Source of the DNA: Hetaerina americana
Lineage: Eukaryota; Arthropoda; Insecta; Odonata; Calopterygidae
Direction of reading: 5' to 3'
DNA: 64,000 nucleotides
NCBI GenBank assembly: GCA_022747635.1
Contig: JAKTNV010000003.1
Span: 101,292,454-101,356,453 of the forward strand
The translations under genes and the position numbers were made by a program. Below are positions 1 to 47,835 of this stretch, piece after piece; positions within the stretch are counted from its first letter, which is position 1, and the number at the start of each line of letters is the position of its first letter. The notes under the pieces were generated by a model, which worked only from the letters and a program-made list of their open reading frames with translations, was not told where the DNA came from and did no database searches.

Positions 1-19
1 GAAATCCTTTTTTTTTCAG

Positions 20-34864
<34,845 letters not shown>

Positions 34865-36160
34865 TTGCTGTAATCTCAAGCATTGTTGTTTTTTCTCATG
34901 AAGATGGCAGATTGGGTAGTGTATCAAAAATGTGTGTACATTTTCCCTGTCAATGTGAACTATTTTTGTTGATTATTTTTGTTGACATTTTAGTATTAAC
35001 ACAACGCAGTGTTTCATGGAGAATATCTCAAAGTTTTGAGAGTTTATTTTTAAATTTGTATATCATTTATAAAATATTGGAGTCACCAGAATATATTAAA
35101 AAAAGATACGAGAAATAAGTCTCACTAGCTATCCGAGTGATTTCCTGCAAAGAATTTTGTATCTACCATTTTCTTGTCCCCATATTATGTTTTGTATGGG
35201 GATGCAAAAAAAGTTTTACGAAGAAAGGACTGCTTCATTTTATGATCCTAGTATATGTGGATCAAGGATCTAATGAAAAATCACAAGCAAGGGGAGAGGC
35301 AGGGTTGCTGTAATGTAATACAGTGCAAGAGGAAGGCCCATTGACTGTAGAAATGGTAATTCAAATTATCCTACAGTTTGCTGGTTGCCTTATATATGTA
35401 ATTACTGTGTGTCATGGTTTCATAATCCATGCACTGTAAAAACTTACTGTATGTGTTGTGTAGTCATTTGTGTTGTTAAACACGAATGGATGTTTATAGA
35501 CTGTCCTTGTAATGTTGCTTTGTCACTGTCAGTTAGCTTTCTCTTCCTTTTGTAATATATTTCCCTGTCTAAATATTTGTGTGTCAAGATATTGATGCAT
35601 AGAAATTTAATAAGGCAATTTGTAATTATAGCAGAACTGATAATCTCACTTATTAAGCAAGGTAATTCTTCACTTGTGTGCTAATGTTTTGTTAGCAACT
35701 CCTATTTATTTAATTTTTAAGTCTTTGCAAAACAAAAATGTTTTTCATGTCTGCTTTTGGCCAAATTTTACTTGTGTCTATAATTAACCACAAAGCTGTT
35801 GATGAAAATGTGACATCAAGGAACGGATATTTTGTTTATACAAGCATTTTAATAATTGTACATGTTTAGTTTAATCTCTTCATATGTTTTAGGTTATTTC
35901 TAACCTAATGCAAATAAGCATAAGTGCATGGTGATAGTATAAAAGAATATGTATACTATGTGTTGTTCCTTTTAATCAGCTTTAAGTTTGCAGTGTTATT
36001 TTGGGTAAAGATTTAAAATTTCTCTTGGAAAGAACGTTGAAAATTTTGCCAAAATTTTTTCTCTTCATATTTGATATACCTGCCTAGTGCTAATATTTGC
36101 AACAAAAACTGTACATAGGTGAATGTGGTAAATCAAATAAAAAATGAAAATCAGCTTTTT
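34865..36160 (+). other. probable smash 3' UTR with AATAAA signals
   Basis: AT-rich, no long frame. The first good AATAAA after the stop is at 36136-36141, with further ones at 36352-36357 and 36584-36589, so the transcript may end near 36160 or later. Cleavage sites cannot be proved without transcripts. Confidence 0.4.
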
Positions 36161-37078
36161 GAATGTCAATTTATAGCTTCTCGTTGAACTTGGTTTTAAT
36201 AAGCTTAGTGAATTTATGGAGCTTACATTTTGAAATAGCTACCATATTGTTTTGAGTATAACTGACATGTTTAAATATGAAGATTGTAACAAAAAGCAAT
36301 AGTAATACTAAACCTCTGATTATATTAACCTCGAGTAGTTTGGCTACTGAGAATAAATGCGCAATGTGCATAGATGCATTTTCATAGGAGATATCAGTAA
36401 TGGTCTTAAAATTTGAGTTATGCATTATTTAATATTTGTAATTTTTGATCCAATAATGAGTGTCCATCAAATATCATCATTTGATTGTAGTTAGTATAAA
36501 CTATTTTAGATTGCCCATTACCTTGATTTTGAAATGTCATTGATTGCACACTGAAACCAAGTTCAGTGTAATGGATTTCCAGTAATAAATACCATTACTT
36601 ATGTCATTAAATTCAAGAATATGATTGTAGGGTCACTAGTCACGTAGGGTAGGGTAAAAAATGTGAATCATTTGGAGATACTGTTGTATATAAAAGTTAA
36701 TTGCTTGAAGCTTTAGCTGCAAATTAGTGAAAGTCGTTGTGAAGTAGATATATTTAAATTTGTCAGCATATTTTTATGAAGGACAATTTTATTTTCTTAT
36801 TTCATCATTAGCTATTCTTTTCATGTATATTCGTACAGTATTTAGGAACTCAATTCCATGCAGTAGTTACTGCTTTAAATTTCCCTTCATTCGCAACATT
36901 TATTCTACCGAATGAATCTTACATGTAACAACTAACATGCCAAGAAATGCACTAGGATAACTAAATATGTATGTAATTATTAAACAAGTTTGAACTGCCG
37001 ATTTGTTTCTAGCTGCTGCAAAAGTAAGGCATGCAGTTAATAATAGGTATAACCTTTTTCAGTCCCTATATTAAATAT
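36161..37078. other. AT-rich sequence downstream of smash
   Basis: No frame, repeat or RNA recognised; further AATAAA motifs could serve longer smash 3' UTR forms. Confidence 0.5.
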
Positions 37079-37350
37079 GGGGAGTATGGTAGTTCAGTGG
37101 GTAGAGTGATGGGGTACTGACAAGAGATGGTTTTAATAATCTGGGCCACGGGCCATCCTAATCTTCCCCCAAGTTGCATGCATTTTCATGTACCCGATTT
37201 CCTGGGAAACCACGGGTGGGACAGGGTAAGGAACTGACCCCTCCCCCACTTTGATGTGTTAATTTCACACACCATATAGGGCCTAGTATTAGGTGAGGCT
37301 GGCTCCACCTATAAAACCAACCTTCTGGTTGATTACTGTGGTTATCTGTT
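37079..37350 (+). mobile_element. tRNA-derived SINE, family A, copy 2 (decayed)
   Basis: Same body as 11077-11344: gtacccgatttcctgggaaa, gaactgaccc, atagggcctagta and aaaccaaccttctggttgat. The A box (gtagttcagtgggtagagtg) survives but the B box is lost (gttttaataatct). CpGs of copy 1 are mostly TG or CA here. Confidence 0.78.
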
Positions 37351-37800
37351 GTGCTGGTAATGGTCTCACATTAAAAACATTATTTAGGGAGAGAACTGGA
37401 AACCACCCCATTTATTTATTCCACCATATTTTGAAGGACACACATGAATATGATTTTGGGCAACTATGGTACTGGCCCCCTGGGCTCTATATCAGATCTG
37501 ACAATGGGAGAGGCAAGGCTTCTGCAGTTGTCGTCATGTAAAATCCTCTTAAAGTGGAACCATCAGCAGAGAAAAGGAGACGGAAGAGGACTCAACCAGT
37601 TATAATAGGGACTTGGAATGTTAAGACCATCTTGAGGACAGGGAAATATGAGACGATAAAGCAAGAGGTGTGAGAGGGTGCATGTATATTTTAGGGGTCT
37701 GCCAGGTGCTATCCATTCCAATACACTAGAGGAATCTACAGTTGAATGGTACATTTAAATATTTCATAATGAATATGTAAATTTGTATCAGTGCCCATAG
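37351..37800 (+). pseudogene. LINE remnant: start of an AP-type endonuclease
   Basis: A + frame from about 37602 reads IIGTWNVKTILRTGKYETIKQEV (the first residues, IIGTWNVKT, are the signature), which resembles the start of the endonuclease of non-LTR retrotransposons. It stops after about 25 residues. It may belong with the reverse-transcriptase remnant at 39660-40200, with the second mariner inserted between. Confidence 0.55.
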
Positions 37801-37802
37801 TA

Positions 37803-39057
37803 CGAGGGAGGTCCCAGAAGTACCCGACCCAACCAAGAAAACACAACAATTTTGGAAAAAATTTATTTATTTTTCAATATAATCTCCTTTCAGCTCTATA
37901 CACTTATCCCAGCAATGTTCAATAAGTTCAATACACTTTTTATAATAAGAACTGTCTTGCTCCTCAAAATAGCTGTTAACTGCCAACATCACTTCTTCAC
38001 GGTTGGAAAATCTTTTACCACTGGGCCATTTTTTCAAGTTAGCAAACAGAAAATAATCCAAGGGGCCTAAATCTGGCAAATAGGGTGCATGAGGTAGCAA
38101 TTCAAACTTCAAATTCATGAATTTTGGCCATTGCAATAACGGATTTATGGGCTGGTGCATTGTCTTGATGAAACAACACTTTCGTCTTAGCCATATGCGG
38201 CTGCTTTTGCTTGATTTTTTCACTCAAACGTTGCAATAAGTTTACATAGTACTCGCTGTTGATAGTTTTTCCTTTTCCAAGATAGTCAATGAAAATTATC
38301 CCAAAAAAACCAACACCATGACCTAACCTGCAGATGAAACAGTCTTTGCCTTCTTTGCAGGCGGTTCTCCCTTTTGAATCCATTGTTTTGATTGTTCTTC
38401 TGTCTCTGGTGTGAAGTAATGGACCCATGTTTCATCCATGGTTATGAAATGGCACCAAAAATTCTGCTTTGTTGCTGTGAAATTTTGCTAAACACTCAAT
38501 TGAAACATCTTCATGACACTGGTTTTGCTCGAGGGTGAACCCATCTTGCACAAAGCTTTCTCATGTCCAAATTTTCAGTTAATATGCGATATACTGCACT
38601 TTTTGAAATGCCTACTATGTCTGCTAGCTAGGGCACTTTCAGTCAACAATCATCCAGTATCACTGCACTGTTTCTGGAGTCATCACCTCATTTGGTCGAC
38701 CAATGCGATGCTCATCTTGACAGCCTGTATGGCCTCGTTTAAACCCAGCTATCAAATATTTTACTGTTGTAAATGAAGGAGCAGACTGGCCCAGAGTAGA
38801 ATCCAGTTCAGCTTTTATATTGGTGGGGCTGAGGTCTTTCAAAACGAAGGATTGTATCACATAACGATGACCAATTTTCTCCATTTTCACAAATTCACTG
38901 AAAATGTTCAATATTGATGGCTGCCAAACAAATATTAACCAAGTCTTTAAACTTGAAACATATGCTTTATAGAATGCGTACTTTCTAATACTGCAATATT
39001 TTTCAAACTATTACCGCCATCTCTAAGTCAGGCCGGGTACTTATGGGATCACCCTTG
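37803..39057 (-). mobile_element. second mariner, decayed
   Basis: TA flanks at 37801-37802 and 39058-39059. Ends of 27 bp (cgagggaggtcccagaagta... and the complement of caagggtgatcccataagta...) match at 22 of 27 positions; at least one difference is a CpG transition. At 1255 bp it is near usual mariner size. It carries a broken minus-strand transposase and is unrelated at its ends to the mariner in the LTR element. Confidence 0.9.
37867..38884 (-). pseudogene. mariner transposase, frameshifted (second element)
   Basis: Starts at 38884 with MEKIGHRYVIQSFVLKDLSP, the N-terminal HTH, then FKRG and RIGRPNEV. MDETWV near 38437 holds the first catalytic Asp, in a region with frame breaks. HQDNAPAH (Asp at 38162-38164) and PDLGPLDYF (Asp at 38056-38058) are about 35 codons apart with one extra base, consistent with DD34D plus an indel. 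The C-terminus KCIELKGDYIEK is complete at 37867. Frame changes make it inactive. Confidence 0.85.
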
Positions 39058-39059
39058 TA

Positions 39060-40870
39060 CTTCTCTATTGGGATCAGAGAATTAGTTAAAGGGGTTCATA
39101 AGTGTACTTGAGATATGGCTGGGCATTATATTAAAGCCTCACCTTGGACTAAAACCCTGCTATGATGGAAGAAGGGTTAGTGTTCTGATGGATGTCAAAG
39201 TTACTCTTGTTAGGCTCACCCATGTCGGATAGGTGTATAAGTTGCATAGAAAGTAGCCCACACAATGTCTGTCACTCAGTGAGGTGGCTGGAAAGGCATC
39301 TGATCTCATTAGGATAACAATTTGAATGATGGTGTCACCTTAAAAACGTTATTGAGGAAGGAAACCACCTTAATTATGTGTTTATAGCAAATATGATGGA
39401 CACAGCAGTAGAAATGAATTCTAGCAGCAACATGATGCAGCCCAGAGAGGTGAATGCCATGCCAAGCAGCAAAGGTGACAAGCCGCCTGCAGTCATCAAT
39501 CACTATAAATCCTTGCATGGTGGAATTGACAGCAACAGAAAAGAATACCACAATTGTTGCAAAAGGGACTTTGAATGCTAGAATGCTGTTGAGACCAGAG
39601 AAGTTAGAAATCATCAAGCAGGAGATGGAAAGAGGAAATAAAGAATTATTAAGGCTATGTTAGATGAGATGGATGGATTGTGGGAATTATTGGAGTCAAC
39701 AAAAGGTATGCTTGGTGTAATAGCAGACAATAATGAAAAGGAATTTACAGTATAACTAGGATGTAATAGTTTGCTTTGTGGATTTTGAGAAGTTGTCTGA
39801 CAGAGTAAACTAGGTGTTATTTAAGAATATTTTGCAAAAGGTAGAAGTAGATTGGAGGAATGCATAACTTATCTACAACCTGTACAAGTATCAGACAGAC
39901 TTGTAAACATTGCAGATGGAGAATGAGGATAGGGGAAGGGTGGATAAGACAGGATTATCCATTAACACCCTTGCTTTTCTATGCTTTAGAAGAAAAAATT
40001 ATGAGTGGCATGCAAAGAGCTGGTGGTAAGAATGAAAGTATATCAGGTATTCATCAAATCAGTCAAGTTGCAGATGATTGAGCATTAGTAAGCCAGGAAA
40101 GCAAAGGAGTTCAACCATTGCTGAGGATAAAACAAATCGTCTTTTTTAGGTATGGAATGAGGATCAATGGTTAAAAATGAAAGTATTGAAATTCAGAAGA
40201 AAAAAATTGCTAAGTTGAGCTAAATTGAACATGAATTGGGAGAACATAAATTAGAGCTGCCATTTATATTTTGATGTTCACAAATAATGCATTCTGGTAA
40301 AACATTTTTTACACTGTCAGATTCTCATACCTATCTAAATTTGAGCTTAATATTCATTCACTTGACTAATTTATGTGGCATAGCATTAATTAATCGTAAT
40401 AATGGTAAAACTTTGGAGCCAGGTTACTGAAGTACTCATTAGTGACAAAAAATTGAAAACATATGGAGATAAATAACAAATTATGTATGTATGTTCAAGT
40501 GAAACATCATGGGAATTCTGTTGGAAATATTAAAGCAATATTTTCAGGCATTAATTGTAAAGCCTAAGGAAATAACATAAGACATGAATGGTTAGGAGAG
40601 GAAGTTGACGTCAATGAATGTTTGAAAAATACAACATTTGGGTATGATATTAAAGTACAGGTATCAATTGATATTTTAAAACCTGTGATAAATGGGAGAA
40701 TGTAAGAAGATAAATGTGGAAGAGAGAAGTAAAGAATATACCATTTAGATGGCTTGGAGGGATAGAATATAATTGAAGATGAAGAATGAAATAATGTCAA
40801 ACAAAAGCTATTCATTCTCTAGAGCGGGAGTTTTAGAAGACTGGAATGGTGCAGTAGTAAGGGGTCATGT
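39060..40870 (+). pseudogene. LINE remnant: reverse transcriptase fragments
   Basis: Stops and shifts throughout. Recognisable pieces on the + strand are FVDFEKLSDRVN (near 39777), DWRNA-LIYNLYKYQTDL (near 39850) and SQVADD (near 40065), which correspond to RT blocks including the catalytic (F/Y)ADD box with Y/F changed to V. CpG-poor, like the surrounding DNA. Similar to the remnant at 48780-51060. Confidence 0.65.
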
Positions 40871-42380
40871 AAAACTTCTCTAACAAATACGATACTTATA
40901 ATCATCATCACATTGGAACCAAGGCACTGAAATACTTGTTTAAAAGACAAAATTTTAATAAGTACAGAATATTTTCTGTTCTCATCTTTTGCTGGCAGTT
41001 CGTAAGTATTTAAAACTAATGCATATACATTGAACTAATGCTTACACATCTGAATGAGTACCAAAAAAATAAGGTAAAATGTTTCATTTCCTATAGGTTA
41101 TTATATGATAACTATCCCATTTGCTTGACACAAAACTATACAAGCAGATGTAATTAAGTATTCCTAATTGCCATTCCCATCTCAATATTTTTAATTAGCA
41201 AAGTAATCTCAAAATATCCTCAGTATGACTTGGGTTAGACTCTCAATGAAACAACGTTTATAGAACATATTTGAAGCATTACAAAATCAAATGTACAGAA
41301 TTAGAACTTATCAGAATTCCCGTCGTAGTATAATTTATTGTGTATAGAAACTGCTACCGGCTGAGATATACTCAACTGAGGCTGAACAAGGAAGTACTTT
41401 ACTTATACTAACAGTGAGATTTAAGTAGATAAATTGATTATTTTCATTATTAAGTGAAATTAACGAATTTTATAAACTGCAGAGATAGAATTTAACAAAA
41501 ACAAAAAATATTTGGACTCATTGTGTCACTAAATTCACTCGATTCCAGTCTTTTATTAATATGCGAAAGTTGCTTATCTCTTTAAATTTCCCACTATTAG
41601 AACGCTCGATTATTATCCTTTTCGATATTTTTTATATGTGAGTTTTGGTTACGGTGTGAACTGGGAAACTAAATAACAATTTAAAAATGAATGTGGACAT
41701 TAGGTTCCTCTTATAAATTGATAGTATTTAATCAGGTGTTTAACCAAAATGTGCACATTTGAGAATGTAGTACCTCTATGAATACTTGGGAATTCACAGA
41801 AATGTTCGGCAGCGGGTATGTGAAACCTTCAAGAAGCTACCGGCATCTTGAAGTCGATGGAGGAACTAAGAAAAGAGTGGGAAAAAGTCAGCCGGAGTTG
41901 TAGTGGAATTCAACGGGACAGTGTAGTGTTTTGGAATGCTTAATCACACGAAGGAAAACTCTTGCGATGCTTGTGAAGAGTTTTGATTTATTCGTTGGTG
42001 CCAAAAAGGATTCGTGAGGCGTGTTGTCTTGTGACTGGTGTACCTGGTTATGCGGATTATTCAATTAATACAGCGAGTGGTTAGTTTTCGGAACTGCTGT
42101 TCGTTTTAGTCTTCAAAAGATTTGTGTTCAATTTGCTTGGGAGCAGATTACTTTGGCCGGGTATGCATTGTGGCGCATGCATATGGTGCATTTGAATTAT
42201 ATTCCCGGTACATCCTGCATTCCACAGGTGCACTGTCAAATTTCACATGCATGTGAGTGTCCTTGCCCGTGTTTGTGTAGTCGCGGTCGGCAAGGATGAC
42301 GAAGTTGCTCGCAATTGAACATTATCCAGGAGAGGGAATATGGATAGCAGAAGTGCAGTGACCTGATAGTATAATATCAT
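40871..42380. other. transition region, no gene recognised
   Basis: Up to about 41.5 kb the DNA is AT-rich and CpG-poor; from there CpG becomes frequent. 41900-42380 looks like untranslated or promoter-type sequence for a downstream exon but has no firm signal. Confidence 0.4.
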
Positions 42381-42386
42381 CTTCAG

Positions 42387-42440
42387 GAATGGAACGAATA
42401 TGGCGACTGGTCATAGAGTTGGAGGAGGGAAATGGGAAAG
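42387..42440 (+). CDS. possible first coding exon of an unknown gene (tentative)
   Basis: Acceptor-like cttcag at 42381-42386. An ATG at 42400 in a fair context (aatATGG) opens MATGHRVGGGKWE, and a donor-like gtcagt starts at 42441. I do not recognise the peptide and found no following exon, so this is only a candidate. Confidence 0.15.
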
Positions 42441-42639
42441 GTCAGTTTTGTTAATAATATTGTGTCGCGAAATTTACCGAGAGAGAAATGTTGAAGTTAT
42501 TATTTTAGCTTCGTCAAATATATTTCTAACATTTTTGCGGATACTCGATCAAAATTGCAGACCGCTTCAAGCTAGAATTTCAAAACTATTTTTACCGCAT
42601 AATGTGTTGTCAGACGAGTTATTTTGGTTCAGTGTGTCT

Positions 42640-42745
42640 ACTTCGTGAAGGTCCTAAGAGTAGCTTATACAGATTTTGTATTTGTTACTTATACTTCGTG
42701 AAGGTCCTCCGAGGAGCTTTTACAGATTTTGTATTTGTTACATAT
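42640..42745. repeat. 53-bp tandem duplication
   Basis: acttcgtgaaggtcct begins at 42640 and again at 42693, followed in both by a diverged segment and cagattttgtatttgttac. Confidence 0.85.
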
Positions 42746-43880
42746 ATCGTTACATGCTCACATGCTATTGTATTAATTATCAATGGGGAACTATCATGGA
42801 TCATTCAAAAGTTTCACAATCAGTCAAGCATTTTTCCTGGAGTTTGCAGAAGAATTAGTATGTGCTATAGCAGACCCATGGCCGTATTCAACTTACCTGA
42901 TCGCTTTGCCAGAGTCTACAGACTGCGGTAATGTCAAAAAATGTTACATTCTTTCAACAAGTCTTTTTTCATGAAAATAAATTAACATCGTGTGAACAGG
43001 CTCAGGAAAATTGTTGTTCTGAGTTATTGCGGAATGGGGGGCGATGAACTTCCGCGTGGAACACAGTAACTGGATATGTATGGTCTTTGGCAATGAGTTG
43101 TAAACATTTTATCTAGTGTCAATATGTTCATAATATATTTAATTTTCACTGAGGGGTTTGCATATCCAGCTGTCCTCTATTTAAATCAATTGTTTTTGTG
43201 ATATACGAGTATGCCCGAAAATATGTTGGTGGAATATCCAATTGGTGGAAAAATATATTTGTACAAATAGTTGCTTCTAAACAAATTGGAGCCATTGATT
43301 TAGTTATCATGGACCTTGAGATATTCCGATTTATTTTTACCTGCTTACACAAAATGCTTCCCAGTGCACGTGCGACGTTCATCAGCCCAAGGAAGGACGG
43401 CCGTGGAGGGGATCACCTCGTTATGCTTGTAATTAGCCTTGGGACGCGTGAACTCGTACGCTGTTGGTGGGAGTGTCAGGCAACAGTCCAATGGGCTTAT
43501 TATGGTGTGAGGTCTTTCGCGTTGAGGAAAGAATTCTCTTCTTTCTCTCCCGCGATACGGTAACCCCATACAAGCCCGTAATCCGACCACGCGTCATGAT
43601 TACTATGTCCCCACTGCTTCACACATAAAAGCGTATTGTGGGGTCATCCTTTTTGGTCACAAACGCGCTCAAGGGTCTCTCTCTCTCTCTTATTGTCTTG
43701 TCACCTCTTCCATCGCTGCGGATAACAGGACGGGCCCGGGTCGTATTTCGAAACCCCCCACGAACTGGATCGTAGGACCCCTGGCAGAACTGCCATTAGC
43801 CATTATCAATTTTCGCATTTTTTTGCATTTTGTAACGGATAATAGCGCCACAGTGTGTTTGTTCTGCAGGAAATGAAACG
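42746..43880. other. CpG-rich intergenic sequence
   Basis: Frames of up to 121 codons exist on both strands (for example 43198-43563 +) but none resembles a known protein. A short CT repeat lies at 43676-43691. Confidence 0.4.
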
Positions 43881-43884
43881 AACC

Positions 43885-44183
43885 GCGGATCGGGATGGTG
43901 GCTGTCGTACTGGCTTCCCACCCAGAAGGTCCAGGTTCGAATCCTGGACGCGGCGGTTATTTTTTTCAGTGGTATCCCGATCCCTACTATTGAGGTGCTT
44001 TGTGGAGAGCAGTTTGAGTTAGTACGCCGTCCGTCGGATGGGACGCTAAACTGTGGCGCCTTTCGTTAAGAGTAGGCTAATGCCGACGCCGGGTTTCTCC
44101 TTGCCCTTCCTCCTTTCCGATCCATCCCCTATGGCGCAAATTACCTTAGATGTCGGTGGCCTCCCCTAAAACTACTACTCCTA
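43885..44183 (+). mobile_element. tRNA-derived SINE, family B, copy 1
   Basis: tRNA-like head with an A-box-like gatggtggctgtcgtactgg and B box ggttcgaatcc. The ~230-bp body has cagtggtatcccgatcccta, ccgtccgtcggatgggacg, taatgccgacgccgggtttc and cctcccctaaaac. The body recurs at 56295-56605 and, inverted, at 61957-62270. Confidence 0.85.
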
Positions 44184-46650
44184 TGAATCGAACATCATCA
44201 ATTTATTATTCCAATTTAGAGTTCTCAGGCTCGAGAAAACGTTCGGACAAGATTTTGGATTTGGAAAACTCTTTCGGAAAATCCATTCGCAAATCACGCG
44301 GACATTCATGAATCCGCGACGAATCGTATGAATGAATTCATTTCCGCAGGAAAAATTTAGTCTTCCGTGAAGGATTTCCAGTTGCCTCGACGTGATTTCA
44401 TTTCTGGTCTTCCGAATGAGATTTCGGTAAACGATAAGCGACCCCGGTCGCTTTATTTAATTGCGTTCGAATTTTGACGCACTCCTATACATCCTAGCGA
44501 ATTATAGAATAATTCTAGTGACAGCACATTTTGCGGCCGCTCTCTCATTCGGGAGAGGCACGCAGATGTCCTTCGAGGCGGTGTAATCGGGCCAATAAAC
44601 CCGACACATTTATGAGCGAAGCTAATTAAGTGCACAGTCATAGGTGAAATTCGGATGCTCCCCGTTGACGCTATTTAGTGAAGAGATCTCACCGAAGGAT
44701 TTTGATAAAATCGTGTAATATTCTGCGAATTGGCTTGTTTTTAGAAAGCACTCATGACGATGTTCCACGATACCTCTTAAAAAATAAAAATTCCTAATAG
44801 TAGTACTAAAATGTTTGCAGGACTGGTTTTGGATTGGTTAAAGAAAATATTTTACGATTGATTAACATTTACTGAGAAAATTTATATAAGTTCATTCCTA
44901 AAGTTGTCGATCACTTAGTGCCTTTAATGTTTTTCCCTTAGGCCTTGGAATTGGGTGGATATTAGAAATAATGGGTTTCATCTCTCCCTTTTCACGGAAA
45001 CCCCGAGTGATAGCAGCAACGTTAAGTATCCCACTTCCAATCGTACAGCTTTACTCAAATCTTTCCATCGGTGCTTCCACTACCGGGGGTACCGTTAGGT
45101 GGCTTGCTAGATGGACATGTAGATGACTCATAATGCTGGATTAAATTTATATTCATGTCATCGGTCGGTAGAGTTCCGTTTTTGGGGAGGAGTTCGTGAA
45201 TTCGTCTGACAGATTTCGTATGTGGTTGTTCGACGAATGTTTCAAGCTGTTAGAATTAAGTGCCAATTTACTACCAATGCAAAGTAAACTATTGGTATTA
45301 AATCAGAAATACATCCATGCAAGGCATACGCTAGCCATTTTGGTACTGGTACTTAATATATTTTGGCGTCTTTTGAGAATTGCCATTGCAATTAAGCTAT
45401 TGAGACAAAATCAGTCAGTTTGTTTTCAAGGGGTTAGCTAACAGCATTTATGGTTTCAACAGCAGGCGAAGCTCATTTGTTTCGAGAAGTATACTTCAAA
45501 CTTTAACCTGGGGTTCTTCAATCGATGGGTCGAGCTTTACGTCGCGAAAATGAGTTAAGTAGGACCGAGACGAGACAATGGCGTTAGCGGATCAACGGAT
45601 ATGAGAGTGGAATGGGGGGTATTTTGCGCTTATCTTCCCATATCCTACCGTCTTCTCTTTTCTCAATAAAATAAAGTGCCATGCGACGATATCAGGTGGT
45701 TCTGTAATTTTTTGTCGTTTCTATAATTTTCTATAATGCAGAATTGACAAACGCTGGCTTTCGGTAATACAAGGAATTAACTGACGTATTGGAAATGAAG
45801 GCTGATTGCGAAATACGTGCATTTCATGAATCCATAAGGATCTTCTTATGGCCTTGCTTTAAAGGTAGTGTTATGAATGAATGGAAATAAAAGACTTAGT
45901 ACTTGAGGAAAATTTATCGAAGGAAGGGAAAGTCGGACGTATCAGTTTGTTGACAGGGACACGTCAGTATAATGTATTTAATTGAACACATAGACGAATA
46001 CGTATGACGAGATTCGAAAAATTTGATCTTGGAATCTTTTTTATCAGAAGGCTTGCCCTAATCTTTACGGGATGAGTTGAAGTATATGGAAAGTTATGTC
46101 TTGGAATTTTTTATTTTGATGCTTTATTGTATTTTTTGATTTACTTAATCCAAAGATTTGTTCGATCTGATATTTCCACCGGGCACTCAAACGGCGGCGA
46201 GGCATTCATTCATCGACTGCCGAATATTTGAAAAATAAATCCCCGCATAATGCAGACCTCGTTGGAATCTGCATTGGATTTGTGGCCGAAGATCATCTCC
46301 CCTGCCTCTAAATCCTCGTACTGTCAGATGACTCGTTGGCTGCTTGTAGGCTTCGAACGGTTGTCTGCCTTCCTTCCCGAAACCTTTGAAGACATGCGAT
46401 GCCCTGGGGGCGCCGAGTACTCAGCCTATGCTTGATATGTAAAAAAGGAATTGTTGCAGTGACCCTTATCGACCACAGCCTTTTTCTAAATTCGTTAAAA
46501 ATCACCTCGCGTCTTGTATTGGATAAAATCGGCTCTGCGAATAATTGAATATTTCGATGAGGCTGTTGGAATGTCCGGTTTTCCCCGTTTTAGTAGCCAC
46601 GGTTATTTTTTTATCCGAAAAAGGGTGTGGAAATCTCGGAGAATATTCTA
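44184..46650. other. CpG-rich intergenic sequence
   Basis: No gene or repeat recognised. I count 42 CpG in 44221-44820, against 3 in a 600-bp sample of the smash intron. Confidence 0.5.
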
Positions 46651-46654
46651 AATT

Positions 46655-46930
46655 TGGACTTCGGTTGGAGGCGTGCTAGCCTTGTTTATACTGAGTTAGG
46701 ATACCGATCGGAGCGGCCGCGTTCGATTCCCGCCGACTTTGGAGCCCCCAGCATCATCCTAGCTGTATGATTTTTAGGCTATCATATCTTCATGAGATAC
46801 CATATGTGACTGAAGGAGAGGAATTGCCCTCTCCCTCAGTCACCTGTGCGTGAATTGAACGCAGATAGTCGTAGTACGAGGTGAGTTTTACCCTCGCTGG
46901 TAAAACCAAACTTCGGGCTGATTATTTTTG
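46655..46930 (+). mobile_element. tRNA-derived SINE, family A, diverged copy 3
   Basis: B box cgttcgattcccgcc at about 46709, then a diverged body ending gtgagttttaccctcgctgg and taaaaccaaacttcgggctg, the same 3' end as copies 1 and 2. Confidence 0.65.
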
Positions 46931-47744
46931 TTTTGGTGTCGACCGCGGTCGTATTACTTTGACCTCGATATTTCATTATGCCCTAACTCAGAAGTGTAAA
47001 AATAATTTCATTTTTAAGCAGATTCTGCCCATTAAAAGACGAGTACAGACGTCTAGGTGGACGTTGGCGTGGGGCCATCTGAATGCTCGTTCTTTTACGT
47101 TTTATTGGAGATCATTCGCGGATCCATCACTTAGGTTTAATTGGACACGAACGTCCATTCCATTCTCGATAATCGTTAACTTGGTGTTCACGCAATTCAC
47201 GTCGGCTCAGCTAAGTAAGACGAGCTCCGCAGATGTGATCCAGGATTCCTTTCCTCCCGGGGATGGTAGCGTTTCTCCAAAGGAATCGAATGCCTTGAAG
47301 AAGAAGACGGTGCTTTCTGGAATTCCGGACTCTCCATCCAATCAACTCCGCGACAACTCTCTTCGCCTTTATTTTTAGTTCAATTGTTCTTTCAATGGCG
47401 ACGGCTGCCCCTTTCTCGAAATAGATCCTTCCCTTAGATTGAAGCCGTGGCTCTTTGCGAGATTTATGGAATGATTCCCTTTTAGTCCATTGCGGCTTTC
47501 TTGTGATGCCTTTTTGTCGCGAGGAATCCCCCTCCCCCCCCGGCAGAACCTGCTCCGCATGTCGCTCGGAGTGCTTTCCCTCGCAAGCCCTGGGAGGACG
47601 ATGCCTCGGAGCCCACGCAACCGCTTGCGACGTCATTATACGTGGAGACCCGCGCATTTTTGTTTTGCGAATTAGGGCCTTCATCGGTGGCGTCTCGCTG
47701 ACGAAGGGTGAATTGGAGGAAATAACGAAATAAGTGCCGGCGCG
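46931..47744. other. CpG-rich sequence with long overlapping frames
   Basis: Holds a 188-codon frame on the minus strand (47211-47777) overlapping a 165-codon frame on the plus strand (46881-47378). Neither has a recognisable domain, and GC-rich sequence yields such frames by chance. Confidence 0.35.
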
Positions 47745-47835
47745 GGTAGTAACAGCGGCGGGCAACGAGCTAGCCATTTAACCCGAAGGTCGCGGGTTCG
47801 GATCCTCCCTCGGGCCTGGGTGTCCTCTTGTTCAT
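47745..47835 (+). mobile_element. tRNA-like SINE head fragment
   Basis: A-box-like gggcaacgagctagccattt and B box gggttcggatcc with a flanking stem. The sequence after it does not match family A or B, so it is a third family or a tRNA pseudogene. Confidence 0.45.

Noticed and set aside
43885..43955. Functional tRNA gene
   Set aside because: It is the head of SINE family B, repeated at 56.3 kb.
47211..47777. 188-codon minus-strand frame
   Set aside because: Basic, low-information product, overlaps a plus-strand frame, no splice or domain support; GC-rich chance frame most likely.
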